From: Chaetomium olivaceum
Lineage: Eukaryota > Ascomycota > Sordariomycetes > Sordariales > Chaetomiaceae
Direction of reading: 5' to 3'
NCBI GenBank assembly: GCA_039881045.1
Contig: JAYWVB010000019.1
Span: 1-64,000, forward strand
Length of the DNA: 64,000 nt
The translations under genes and the position numbers were made by a program. Numbering within the stretch: the first letter of the stretch is position 1; the number at the start of each line of letters is the position of its first letter. This document shows positions 35,114 to 47,077 of this stretch, one piece after another. The notes under the pieces were generated by a model. It saw only the letters and a list, made by a program, of their open reading frames with translations. It was not told where the DNA came from and made no database searches.

Positions 35114-36482
35114 ATGCGCGACGCCGCTATCAAGGAACAGACCGAGGCGGCCACTGCGGCCGCTGAGGTGCAGCCTGTGGAAGAGACGGCCGCCGCCGTC
35201 GAGAAAACCGACGATGGTGTTCAAAACACGAAGAATGGCGAGGAGAAGAAGGCCGAGAAGATTCTGAAGACGACTGCCAGAATCAACCACAAGGATTTCA
35301 AGCAGAACCGCAAGTACGATCCGACCACTCAACCCGTATCGGACGACCCCGTCAAGATCCGCGCTCAGGTATGTTATACGCCGCCGCAACAGGAATCTTT
35401 TGCGCGACCGCGTCCCGACTGACCCTGCTGTCTAGGTTGAGTTCTACTTCAGCGACAGCAACCTGCCGACCGACAAGTTCATGTGGGAGAGCACCGGCGG
35501 TGAGGAGAACAAGCCCATGCCGCTCAAGACCATCGCCAGCTTCAAGCGCATGCGCCAATTCCAGCCCTACAGCGCCGTAGTTGCCGCCCTGCGCGAGAGC
35601 ACCTTCCTCGACGTCGAAGGCGAAGATGGCGAGGAGACGCTCAAGCGCAAGACGCCTATGTGTCATCCAACGATGCCCAGCGGGCCCGCGTGGCCGCATC
35701 CGTCTACGCCAAGGGCTTCGGAGATGAGGAGGCGTCTACCCAGTTCGACATCGAGGCCTTCTTCTCCACCCACGGCCACGTCAAGCACGTCAAGCTGCGC
35801 CGCACCGCCGAGGAGCTCTTCAAGGGTTCTGTCTTTGTCGAGTTCGGGACGGCCGAGGAGGCCGACGCCTTCGTCAACCTGGACCCCAAGCCCACGTGGA
35901 AGGGCCACGATCTCTTGATCATGAAGAAGAAGGACTACCTGGACGAGAAGAACAGGCAGATCAAAGCGGGCGAGATCGAACCCAACACTAACCGGCGCAA
36001 TGCTTTCTTCGAGGGCAAAGACGCGGATCGGATCGCCGCGGGCGCGGGGGCCGGGGTGGCCGGGGCCGTGACGATCGTAACGGCCACGAGGGCAAGTCGG
36101 AGGGGGGGGAGAACGGACACAAGAACGGCTTCAAGGGCGGCCGGGGCCGTGGCAGGGGAGGGAGGGGCGGCCGTGGTTTCCGCGGTGGCGGTCGTGCCGG
36201 TCGTGGCCGCGACAGCAATAACAACAACCGGGACCGTGACGAGAAGAAGAGCGAGGAGACCCGGCAGAACACCAACGAGTATGTCCGCCCACCACTGAAC
36301 CATACAGCCTGTCACTTTGTTTTACTTACTAACAACCTTCTAGTGTCCAGGTGCCCACCATCCAATCCACCGCCACCAAGAACGGCGACGCCAACGGCAA
36401 GAGGGCCCGCGAGGACGACGGCGGCGATGCGCCCCCGGCGAAGAAGGTCGATAGCAAGCCGGAGGCTGTTGCGGCGCAATAG
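35114..36482 (+). CDS. lhp1: La-motif RNA-binding protein (Lhp1 type)
   Basis: Binds 3'-oligoU ends of nascent RNA polymerase III transcripts in the nucleus. Exons: 35114-35368, 35435-36278 and 36344-36482, all with GTATGT donors and TAG acceptors in agreeing phase. An acidic/Ala-rich N terminus is followed by the La motif (VEFYFSDSNLPTDKFMW, then PLKTIASFKRMRQF and VVAALRES), an RRM (ASVYAKGFGDEEAST, KGSVFVEFGTAEEADAFV), an RGG-rich segment and a basic end with KRAREDDGG and PAKKVD as a likely nuclear signal. The frame shifts once between the La motif and the RRM (about 35654; YVSSNDAQRA is the continuing frame) and again in the G-rich RGG region after about 36025. Both fit single missing bases. 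Confidence 0.9.
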
Positions 36483-37650
36483 GGGGCGCGGAGTTTCGGT
36501 CTGGGTCATTTGATGGGAACGGGCAAACGAAAAGCAAAACAAAGCTCTCAAGGAGGGAGGGGGATAGGACATGGGATGCTAATTTTGCTTTGGTTCCTCT
36601 CTTTCAACACATCCATGATTGGTTGGTTGGTTGGGGCATCCGACTGAGCTGCTGGGCTGAGTTGTAAATTATCCGACATCTGGACGGCGTTTTTCGGCTG
36701 GTTTGTTTTTTTTAAAAATTTATTTTCACTAGATGGTTGTCACTTGCTGCCTAACATAGCCATAGCATTGATTGACCATGTGGGCATGCCGTGTGGTAGT
36801 TGTTGTTCGTGACATATCGAGGTACACAGCAGTGTAATATTTGTGATTCTTTTAGCGGCCATGGTTCCCGCCGCCTATTGTTGCCATGTGCGCGTGATAT
36901 TACAATTGATCTACACAAACCCCGTTTTCCCGTCCGCCATCTTCCTGGCCCCGAAAGTATTGGGTATCTTAGCTCGAAAAAAAAGCTCACCGCGCCTGCC
37001 GTCTGAATAGCCCATGACTAGAGAACCGCTTCCTCGCATGCCGCCGGCCCCCGTCAACGGTTCACCGACCTCGCCGCTTGGGTGCTATGGGAAGAGGGAT
37101 CCACTTCGTAGAAGCGCGCGCATATAGACGCATCTGCTGATTCGGTTAGCGGACGGAGATGATGTGGTTGAGCAACGGCGTGGTGGTTTCTAGCTCACCG
37201 AAAACCGGCCGCGTCACCGGTTAAGGTCTCCGGGGGATCCCGTTTATCATGTACGTCACCGGAGTGTGGTCCGATCGAGTGAGCGGGTTGACGGGACCCA
37301 TCGCCGTTGGACTCAGGATAGAAGCCGTTTTGGTTTGGTGGCAGAGATGAGCAAGATGTCCTGATGGCCTGATAGCCTGATTGGGGGAGAACCCGACTGT
37401 GATCCGCAAGGATCGTTTATAAACCAACAATATGCAACAAGATTAGGAGGGCATTCAGGCTGGAGCACCGAGGTGAGGTGTAGCTGATGGTCCTCGCCCT
37501 CCCAGAAAATCATGGGCTCAATGCATTAGCCATAATGGTGCGCCCAAAACACCCCCTTCGGAGGAAAAGGCCGAGCGGCTGGAACCAAACCTAGCGACAG
37601 CCGCCCTTATGCACGTGGACGTCGAATCAGACCGAATCCGATCCTAGATT
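36483..37650. other. Convergent 3' spacer
   Basis: No gene seen. An AT-rich part around 36700-36730 probably belongs to the La 3' UTR. Confidence 0.6.
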
Positions 37651-38972
37651 CTATCCGGCCGGGTTGGTCCTGAGTAGGTCATACAGTGACTGTTCGCCGT
37701 TCATGCTGCTGTAGGTGTGACTCGACAGGTTCATCGACCTTTGTTGCTGCGCTTGGTGGCCGTGGCTACCATGAGCCCCGTGGCCGCGCCCATGCGCATG
37801 CGAGGTGCCGGCCGCGGCGGAGTAGGAATTGCTCCCACTGCCCACAGTCGCCGAATTGTAGCCAGAAGCCGCGTCATTTGCAGCGCTCACAAGCCCCTCC
37901 GGATAACTGCCCAAGCCGCCAGGTTACAGATCATCGGGGGTTCCTGTTTGGGTATTGTAAAGCTGGCGTGCTGATGGGTCACCCACTGGAAGGGCACCCG
38001 GCATTTCGGGGGGCAGAACAGCGCCATTTGCCATTGGCGCGAGAGAGTCCTTCTTCTTGCGGCTCCTTTTCGGTTGCGAACCCTCTCCCACTGCAATACA
38101 GTCCTCTCCCGCCCGCTTCTTTGAAGGCCTCGGCGTCTTCGGTTTGGGTTCCTTCGGTGGTCTCGGCTCTTTTGGCGCCTTTGGTTCCTTGACCTTCTTC
38201 GCTGGGGTCTTGATGATCGGTGCGATTGGCGGCGGCGCAAGCAGTTCTATAAGCTCCGCGACGGTTTTGTGGATTGGGGCGTGTTCGTATTTTACATCGA
38301 TGGTCTTGGTCGATTTGGAGAAGGCGATCTTGACGAGCCCCGGCAATCGAAGGCCGGACGAGCTGAGAGAGCCCAGTTAGCATCGATCGGTACCCGCATC
38401 AAACGCGCAGGCATGCTTACCCAAGTGAACCGGATCTTGCCCGCCCTTTTCACTCCATTCTCCAATGGCGGTTTCGCAGGCGTCTTGGAGGCCTGGCGGT
38501 TCCACGCCTGCCACGAGTCCTTGCAAATGTAGGTGAACGTCCAACCCTGTTCGGTGCGCGAGACCTGGCGCACCGTCCAATTGCTCGAATCCACCGCTCT
38601 CAGCGACAAGATGATCTGCCTTGCGATCGTGGTCTGTAGGGCCGGGTCGTCGACTGGCTGGTTGACGAGGGCATCAATAGCATTGACTCGCCTCGTTGGC
38701 TGGCCCGCGTTTCCGTTCGCGGCAGGTACAGCGTTTGACCGTGCTCCGCCCAGCAGCGGGTCGATGTTCGACACGCCTTCGGGAGTCTCATTTTCCGTCT
38801 CGGTAACGGGGAAATCGAAAATTGCAGTTGCCCGGATTTCGAACGTCACCGAGGTGTGATCGGCACGCGTTTCGGCTACGCGGTTGTGAAGGAGATCGCG
38901 TAGTTGCGCTTGGAGATCGGCTACAGAGCCGCAGGCCGGGTTCGACTGGCCGGCGCCCAGCAGCGCCTCCAT
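37651..38972 (-). CDS. Unknown basic, probably nuclear protein with an in-frame TAA
   Basis: No family recognised. Exon 1 from 38972 encodes MEALLGAGQSNPACGSVADL and a conserved-looking domain with FEIRATAIFDFP, IARQIILSLRAVDSSNWTV and WTFTYICKDSWQAWNRQA. An intron at about 38345-38415 (GTAAGC..CAG, branch ATGCTAAC) leads to a segment with LVKIAFSKSTKTIDVKYEH, then a Pro/Lys-rich linker and strong basic clusters (PRPSKKRAG, PKRSRKKK) typical of nuclear localisation. The phase across the intron is one base out. The frame stops at TAA 37924-37926 but stays open for 90 more codons with coding-like Ser/Gly/His composition to 37651. CAA to TAA would be one C-to-T change. A role in chromatin or transcription is only a guess. 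Confidence 0.65.
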
Positions 38973-39574
38973 TGTCGGTCGCCGTCTTCGATCAGGTTGC
39001 GCGGTGTGACCTCATTTGGGCTGGGAGAAACGGGCTGGGCCGGTGAACTTTAATTGAAAACTAAAGCGATGCCGGGATTCTCGTTTGTGGTGGGGCACGA
39101 TGCGCCGCAGGTGTCGACGCCGGAAAATCGAGTCGTCTTTCGCACGCGGGAATGTTGAAGCTCAGATCAGTGCAGCCGCGTGTGCTGCGTGTGTTGGTGA
39201 ACCAGTCAGAGCGGGCAGGGATAAATATAGTGGGGTCGGTGGGGCTTCGCTGAGTGGAAGAGCAGGAAGGAACCTTATATACATGTACTTCGTGGTTAGA
39301 ACGAGACACCGGAGAAGGATGGAATTGAAGTTTAAGAATTGGAACATCGGATCCCAAATAATATTTATTGGTAATTTTAAAGGCGACTTCCATCGAATCT
39401 CCCCTCGAATTTCCTGAAATTACTACATCAGCCACACAAAGATAGTCGAACATCGCTAAAGAGCGTTTGTGAGCAGGTGGTACATATATGGACATTTTTA
39501 TGTCTCTTTCGGCTGTAGCATCATAACACCAACTCACCGAAGCAGCTAAGACTAAAACAACATCTTCCCTGGGC
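38973..39574. other. Spacer between two minus-strand genes
   Basis: Promoter side of the unknown basic-protein gene and 3' UTR of Ku70. A short AT-rich block lies at 39350-39420. No gene. Confidence 0.6.
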
Positions 39575-41618
39575 TCACACATTCTCCTCGATCCACTGCT
39601 CCAACTTCTCCACCAAGTCAGCCTTCTTCCCAACTGCACTGACCCCTTTGCTCGCCAACACGTCCTTCAGCTCTGCCACTGTCATCTTCTTGAGCGTGTC
39701 TTGTTCGACGGCAACCTTGAGCTGTGCATTGCTCATCTGCCCCCCCGTTGCCTTCTTAACGGCGGGCTTGGTGCGCTTCGCTAGCGGCCGACTGACGTCC
39801 TCATCCTCCGCCTCACGCTTCATTGCTCTACTCTTCATGAGTCCCCCAGCCTTCTCAGCGAGTGCTTCCTTCCACTCAGCCAAATACCCGCCAACCCGCT
39901 TGTCGATTTGTTTATACTTCGGGATTGTCGCGTCGTCCAACGTTTCTGGCGTGTCCTCCTCGAGCGCCATGGCCTGTAGGATCTTGTAATGCCATTGCAA
40001 GGATGGGTTGGGGTACTTGAGCGGGTTGTACATGGCCTTTGGTAGCTGGAGGTTCTGCACGATCTCCCGCATCTTGTCTGTGAGCTCGTCGGCAGGCTTT
40101 GGTGGCGCTGACAAGTCCACGTTCCTGACATCGTCGGCGAAGGGCAGCGGATATAACCAGAGTCCGGCCGGGAGGTATGGCGTCTCCGAATTTTCATCGT
40201 CCATCGCCCTAGAAGGAATGATGGCCACCATGATCGGATTCGCGTTATCCCGGGCCACAAACCATGCGATCCCGACCTTGTCCGCGTCGAGGAGTTTCTG
40301 CCACAATGCAGAGAATACACGAGTGGAGCCGACAAACTGTTCCTCGCTGGGGAAGATAAATATAGATTTCTTCACCGAAGCCCATGTCGGCAACAAAGAG
40401 CGCTGCTTGAACCCGATTACTCGGAGTACTTTGCCCCCGAGGTTTTTGAGGGATGCAGCTTCCTCGGGCTTGAAGTGAATGTACTCCCCGCCGAACTTGT
40501 ACGCCTTCTTCACCTCGGACTTATCGACAGTCCGAGTGGCTGAATCAACCTTGATGGTCTCGGATTGAGCAAGCTGCGCTTGCTCTCCCCCAAGCCAAAC
40601 GTAGCATGTGCGGGCAGGTTGTTGGCGATGAAGGGGCATGTAACCCTTCACCGATATTGTGACATTCGGCGCAATTTCGAAGTGTAGGTTCGAGAAATAC
40701 GCCCGTTTTGGTGTCTGTTTCGAGTTGATGTTGGATATTAGGGAGTTCAGGAGGCTCAACCCATCGCCTGATTTGGAGGTCTTGACCTCGTCTGAAGAAC
40801 CCGCTTCAGTCGCCGGGTCGCGATAAATGATGTCCTGATCAAAAGGTTAGAATGCGTTTAGAGTGCGTTTAGCCAAACACTAGGGGTAACTTACGTCATA
40901 GAACTTGGACACGTCAAACGGTTTTCCTTCATGGCTAACGGGGAAAAGCTCGATGACAACACCAAGGTCGTAGAGATCCTTCGCGCGTACTGCTGCCGCA
41001 GACTTTGCCGTCTTGTCCTTTCCATGTGGGCTATCATTATCGGTGATGATGAACAGCCTTCGGGAGCCGAAATTTGCCGCGTTGGTGGTGAACACCTGGT
41101 TGGCGCAAAAGAGCACATTGGCCATGGAAGCGGGTTCCTTGGCCGGAACGAGCACCTCGTCTGCGTCTTCTCCTTCTTCCACCAATGCCTTCAGACTCTT
41201 GACATCCTCGGCAGCGGGGACATCGAGATCCGTAAAGAGGTAGCAGTGAGGGTACCCAGAGCTGCGTCCCCCAACCTCGTCACGGAACTTTGACTTTTCT
41301 GTGCCGAACAGAAGAATTCCCATCATATCCTTAGGTTGCGCAATGATGCGCTGCTGCATGAATTGGTAGGCGCATTTCAGGGCTGCAGCAATGGCCGAGT
41401 CCTTGTCCGCTTTCTTCTTGTCTGTAGCAGGGGGTTGTTGAAGCATCGACGAGCTGACATCAATCGCAAACAACACGGCATCTTTTTGTGTTTTGTAATC
41501 CTGGTGAATGTGAGCAAAATAGTCGGAAGAAATAATTGGGGAATCCCACAGTCTCATCCAACTCTTCCTCTCCCTCATCCGTATCTGGTCGCCTGTCGTC
41601 ATCACCTCCCCACGCCAT
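39575..41618 (-). CDS. ku70: Ku70, DNA end-binding subunit of non-homologous end joining
   Basis: Forms the Ku heterodimer that binds double-strand ends and starts NHEJ in the nucleus (mus-51 in Neurospora). Exons: 41550-41618, 40895-41500 and 39575-40834, separated by introns of 49 and 60 nt, giving 644 residues with no frame break. The N-terminal vWA-like domain begins after DYKTQKDAVLFAIDVSSSM. The Ku core has VWLGGEQAQLAQS, GGEYIHFKPEE, VKKSIFIFPSEEQF and WHYKILQAMALEE. The C-terminal SAP domain is seen in MTVAELKDVLASKGVSAVGK followed by LVEKLEQWIEENV. The ATG at 41618 was chosen because it alone gives the acidic DEGEEELDE leader spliced to DYKTQKD. Intron 1 uses the weak donor GTGGGA. 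It shares a 555-bp promoter region with ferrochelatase. Confidence 0.97.
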
Positions 41619-42173
41619 TGTTAAGAAACTGACAATTTAGAAGCCTGATTAATGAGTTGAAGGCACGCGCGATTCAAAGTCAGAAGTTTGAGGTGTTTGC
41701 TGTGTTGTTGTTATGTTGAAATTTTGAAGGCGGGCGCAAAAGTTGTGTGAAAGACGGACGGTTAAGTGCAGCTGCGACGCGACGGGATTCTAGGCTGACA
41801 CGCCTGCCTAACGCCAGAACATGTGACGCTCTCAAGCAGAAGTTGTCAGCGCAAGCTGCAATTGATAAACGTTGATTGGCCACAATTTCCCCGCGGATGT
41901 GCAACGTCATGGGCGATGCCAAGAACGCAAGTTGTCGGTCTCTGATCTTGCCGTCGCCGACGGGCCCGGAAAGTACGAGTGGAGAGTGATCTGGCCTTCC
42001 TTCCTTCTCCTACCTTCGCCACCACCGTTCCAAAAGAGTGTCAGATTCAGTTTGCGAGCAATTGGACTTTTCTGGCTTGGCTGTGTGATTATCCCCTTTG
42101 GTGTTTTTCCGCACGTCAACTTCCCTTTTCCTTTCCGCCCAAGTCGCCTCGGATTCTCCGTGTCCGCTCCGAT
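41619..42173. other. Divergent promoter region, Ku70 / ferrochelatase
   Basis: 555 bases between opposing starts. Upstream ATGs exist in other frames. Nothing can be assigned to a named regulator. Confidence 0.6.
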
Positions 42174-43518
42174 ATGGCCCTCCGACTCCCCGTCGCGATG
42201 CGGCCCCTCCGGACCTTCGGATTCACAAAACCGTCGGCGCAACAAGTACGATGGCTTGCAACACCGGCTCACCCAGTCACTCGGGACTCTGGGCCCGGGA
42301 CCGCCATGGTCTTCCTCAACATGGGTGGACCATCAACGACCGACGAAGTGGGCGACTTCCTCAGCAGGCTATTCGTGGGTGGACCCCGTGTTCTCCAATG
42401 CGATTTGCAAACTTCATGCCGCTAACTCTCACACAGTCCGACGGCGACCTCATCCCCCTTGGCCGGCTCCAAGGCTACATCGGCCCGCTCCTCTCCAAGC
42501 GGCGCACGCCCAAGATCCAGAAACAATATGCGGCCATTGGCGGCGGTTCACCCATCCGCAAGTGGTCCGAGCATCAATGCGCCGAGATGTGCAAGATCCT
42601 CGACAAGATCTGCCCCGAGACCGCGCCGCACAAGCCCTACGTGGCCTTCCGGTACGCGAACCCGCTCACCGAGGACATGTACCGCCAGATGTTGGCCGAC
42701 GGGTTCGGCAACGGCCGCGGCGGCCGCGCAGTCGCCTTTACACAGTACCCGCAGTATTCGTGCTCGACAACGGGGAGCAGCCTGAATGAGCTGTGGAAGT
42801 GGCGGCAGCGGCTCGAGGGCAAGGCCGGGCCGCTGGATGACGGGAACGGTGGGACCATCAAGTGGAGCGTCATTGACCGGTGGCCAGCGCACTCGGGGTT
42901 GGTTGAGGCGTTCGCGCAGAACATCGAAGCCAAATTGCAAGAGTACCCAGCGGAGACGCGGGACAAGGTCGTGCTGCTGTTCTCGGCGCACAGTTTGCCC
43001 ATGACGGTGGTGAACAGGGGTAAGCACTCCCAATAATTGCCGCTTCACTTTACGACACTAACGCAGTTACAGGTGACCCTTACCCCGCAGAAGTGGCTGC
43101 GACCGTCCACGCTGTAATGCAGCGGTTGAAGAACGTCAACCCTTATCGGCTGTGCTGGCAATCCCAGGTCGGCCCTCAGCCCTGGCTCGGCCCGCAGACG
43201 TCCAGCTCGGTGGAGGACTACATCGCCAAGGGCCAAAAAGACCTCCTCCTCATCCCGATCGCCTTCACGTCTGACCACATTGAAACGCTCTACGAGCTCG
43301 ACGAAGAAGTCATCGGCGAGTCAGGGCATGCCGATACGGTGAAGCGCGTGGAGAGCCTGAACGGCAGCCCGGTGTTCATCCAGGCGCTTGCTGACCTGGC
43401 CAAGTCACACCTCGCCAGCGGAATCGCGTGTTCGACGCAGATGGGCCTGAGGTGTCCGGGCTGCAAGAGCGAGAGGTGTGCTGAGTCGAAGAAGTTCTTT
43501 GTGAGCCAGCAAATATAA
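42174..43518 (+). CDS. hem15: Ferrochelatase, mitochondrial
   Basis: Inserts ferrous iron into protoporphyrin IX, the last step of haem synthesis, at the matrix face of the inner membrane. Exons: 42174-42374, 42437-43019 and 43073-43518, phases 0 and 1, no frame break. The presequence MALRLPVAMRPLRTFG is basic. Family blocks: VFLNMGGPSTTDEVGDFL, RRTPKIQKQYAAIGGGSP, AFRYANPLTEDM, FTQYPQYSCSTTGSSLNEL, the signature LLFSAHSLPM, and the iron/substrate region IPIAFTSDHIETLYELDEE. The cysteine after PQYS and the C-terminal pattern RCPGCKSERC (C-x2-C-x4-C) correspond to the four ligands of the 2Fe-2S cluster in the human enzyme, so this fungal enzyme should carry the cluster, unlike budding yeast. 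Confidence 0.97.
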
Positions 43519-46500
43519 GTGGGTCGCTGCGGTTAGGGGAGTATGAATGCAGTTAAAGGGGTGGACAATGTACATTATCGCGGCTTGTTGATGTGCCGAC
43601 GGCCGGTTTGGAAATGGTCACTTGGAGTCTTGAAATAAATAAAATAGAGCACGCCCCGTTCAGCCTCGATCACCTGATTACCTATAAGTTGCTGTCGTCA
43701 GTTCTGGGCCGAGCTCCGCTGCCGCGGAAACCCACATCCATCTAACGTGGTGTGGTGCCCCAGCACATGGGATGCTTTCCTGTGTAGCGCTTCACCCAGC
43801 CCGTCTCACACCGGAATGGGGCCGAGGTAAAACAAGCTGTTGCGACTGTGGCCAAGTATGGGAACTGTCAACCGGAAGTTTGAGCCCCGTTGAGAAGATT
43901 GGCCTCGTAAATGCCAAGATTGCCTCTTGCTGCACGACATTTATTCCCATGTCAGGTTCTTGCATGAAGGAGCTTGGCGGAAATGCTTGACTTGACGTTT
44001 TCTCGTCCATTCTAGCAAGTCGCAACCTGGCAAGAAGACATGGGGGGGAGGGACGATGTGGAGGAAGGTGTTAACGAATTCGGAGTGGGTAACCAACGGC
44101 CGGAAACAACGGGAACAAACGGGTCAAGCCGGGCTGATTAATTGATGTTCGCTGGTCTGTTAGTGGTACACTTTGGGGCCCCCTTCAAGGGATACTGATT
44201 CCACACCCTTTCGTGAAGGAGGACCGTCCGGTTTTAACTGAGGGGTTGATAAACTCCGGCCTGTACGACAACACAAGCATGACCTAGGAGGCGTTCTTTG
44301 GGTGATCTGGAGTTTAAATATGTAAGAGTGTATCGCTCGTCCCAAAACGAGAATATCAATAACCACCCGCACGCCTTTCTTCGCGGCCCTCCAGGACTTT
44401 TTTGCTCGGAAGTGGCTTGCCGTCGAGCGCGGGACCAAAAGCCCTAGCATGGGCTTGACCGCTAGTAAATCTACGTTTGAAGGGGGACGGCCCGATGCCG
44501 TCTCCCTAGTGCCCCTTCCGGAATGTGTCGCCCGCGCGATCACGACGAGAGGGGCAGCTAGTGGGTGGCCAATCCGGGCTCCCGGTGTAATACGTGTCGC
44601 TGTAACCGTAGCTGCTTTCGGAGGAGCGGGAGCGTTTGGAGCAGCAAGGCTAGGTAGGGCCCGGATCAGTCGGCAGGTGTGTCGGCAACCGCTGTAGAGG
44701 TAGCATTCGCTGTGGCTTCCGTTTCAGTCACAGCGAGCGATGAGGATGACTGCATCCATGATATGATCGCCGGCGGGTTTAGACGTGGTAGTAGTCATGG
44801 TAGTTGCTGCACGAGTGAGCACAATAAGACTGGCTGCAGCGATGGTGCCACAGGAAGCAAGGAGTATCATAGGGGTTCCGGACCAGCTGGGGGTTTTGAT
44901 GGACTCCCGTCACTGCCGTGGCTGCCGTGGTGCCTGCGAGAAGCCCCATAGGGCCCTTGCTAGGGCGGACGGCCGTGTCTGTGATCCCAGTGGCACCCAG
45001 CCTCCCGAGTGCTTCCCTCCCTCCTAGGCTGAGAGCCGCTTTAACATGGTGGCTGTTGCCGATGAAAACACGTCAGCTCGAGAGGTGAAGCTGCTGGTTT
45101 GGTTTCATTTCCTGCGGCTACTGAGACAAGGAGCTAGTGGTAGCAGAGCATATGCCGTAGCTTGTCTCTGCATACCTAGCTATGGCGGTGACAGGGGAGC
45201 TTCTCGAGTCGATTGGACACGAGTGACAAGGCAGGGCCCATCACTCTCCCCGAAGTTGTGCGACTGGTTGCCAGAGATGCCTAAGAAGAGTGAGTACATG
45301 TTGAATTAATCATTTGGAAGTGAAAGTGTAAGTGGGGGGTCCCTGGGGGTTGCAGAGCCCATGGCAGCAAGAACAAGAATTCAGCGTAGCATGCTCGCTG
45401 CTCGCTGCTCGGCTTGACCACGGAGCGGAGCGGGAACGAGAAAGCGAGCGTGTTGTAATTATCACCTTTCCAACCTTAGCAATTCGTTTTGGTCAGAGAT
45501 CGGACGACCATATCAACCGCCCCGTGTTGTAAACCACAGGATCCAGTTTATTTGATTGTTTCGCGGCCGATTTGCTTTGGATCCTGACCATGAGAGTGAC
45601 CTTTGGCGATGTTCGACTCGATAACTCGGCAGGTTCAAGAGACCGATGTAGGTATAGGATATGTAAGAACGGTGATGTGATGTGCGCAGATATGTGACTA
45701 CCGGGTCGTGCGCGTCTTGGCGTGCTTCTCTGCGATTGTCCCACAGCGCCCCCCACGCTGGGTCCAGCCCCCGACGATTTTCTGTCTTGTGGCCCAGTCT
45801 TGGCAGCAGAGGTATCTCCCCCTAGTGACGCAACCTTCAGGTTCACTATCACAAACTAGGGCGAGGTTGCTGTGGGCTGCCAAACTCGCCGCAGGGCTTT
45901 GAGGAACGTCGTGAGTTCTGATTGAGTATTTGTTTCTGCGAATTCCATACCGATTGGATACTGACTATTTTCTTGATCTCGAGCACCGAGGACGCCAAGG
46001 GTCTAATCGCACGTGAGCGGTTTCTGCTCCAGGGCAGCGCAACCAAAGCAACCCGTCAATTCAGCCGTCATCGCATGGATCATCCAGTTAGTGCGTCGTG
46101 CAGCACGCAGCACGCAGCTCGTCACGGCGTTCATCCCGCAACCTTCACCTGAACGTTATCTGCTTTTTGCTCTCGCGGGATTCTCGGCTTATCGTTACAC
46201 GTTTCTACAGCCAGTTGAATTCCACCTTCTCGCAGCCCTTCCGCGTCCCCCCTCCCCGGCTCGAATTACCGCCGCCCATCTCGTTCCAGGCCAAGCCGCC
46301 CGTGAACTCGCCACCCATGCCATCCATGGATGAAATGCGGGCTCGACCTGCCCAGCGGCCCCAAAGCATCCGGGGATATCTTGGAACCTGGAAAAGCCGC
46401 AGTCTCACCCCGCCTTTTTTCATCCCGAATCCCGTCCTCAGCGAGATCCCGATGCTACAAAGCGGTGTACAAAGCCAAACCAACGGCTCCCGCTCGTGCG

Positions 46501-47077
46501 CCCACCAGGTATATAAGTGTGAGCAGTGGCATCGATGGCTGTTGAATGTCGACCGGCGGGACCTCGACAACCGAGTCAGGGGCCGTGGACCACTCTCCCT
46601 TCCTTTCGCCATCGTCGCCAGCATTAATTGATTACCCGCATGCTGCCAAGGCTGTGTGCAAGGCAAACCGCCCAGATAAAAGGACGATTGGAGACTCTTC
46701 TTGTTTGGTTGCTCCCATCGTCCACGTTCGCCTAAACGCGAGTAGGTAACAATTACCTACGATATTACCTCTTCAGGCCCTAGACTGTTGCAAGTGGGCC
46801 GCTAGAACCAGGCCGGCGCCCCCCCCCAGCCATTGTTCCTGATTTGGCCCCCGCATTCCCATCAACCGAAAAGCAATTGCCTGCAGGCTGTCAGGAGTTG
46901 AGCTGGACATTCACTTTCGTCTGAAAAAGAGCGCGAGGTGTCAACCCCAAGGTAGCCAGGAACAACGCCGATTGTCCCCACCAACCCCGGATTCCGGATT
47001 CGCGGGGCTCCCCGTACCTTAAATTGCGCCAACAGTCGCCGCTGCTTCGAAAGCCGGATGCACTGCCCGCAGCCGCA
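43519..47077. other. Long gene-poor region before the Zn2Cys6 gene
   Basis: About 3.5 kb without a supportable gene. Small frames at 44160-44543 (-), 44449-44951 (+) and 46098-46666 (both strands) are mutually overlapping and have no motif. The last 400 bases are probably promoter and leader of the regulator gene. I see no transposase, terminal repeat or obvious AT-rich decay. Confidence 0.55.
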
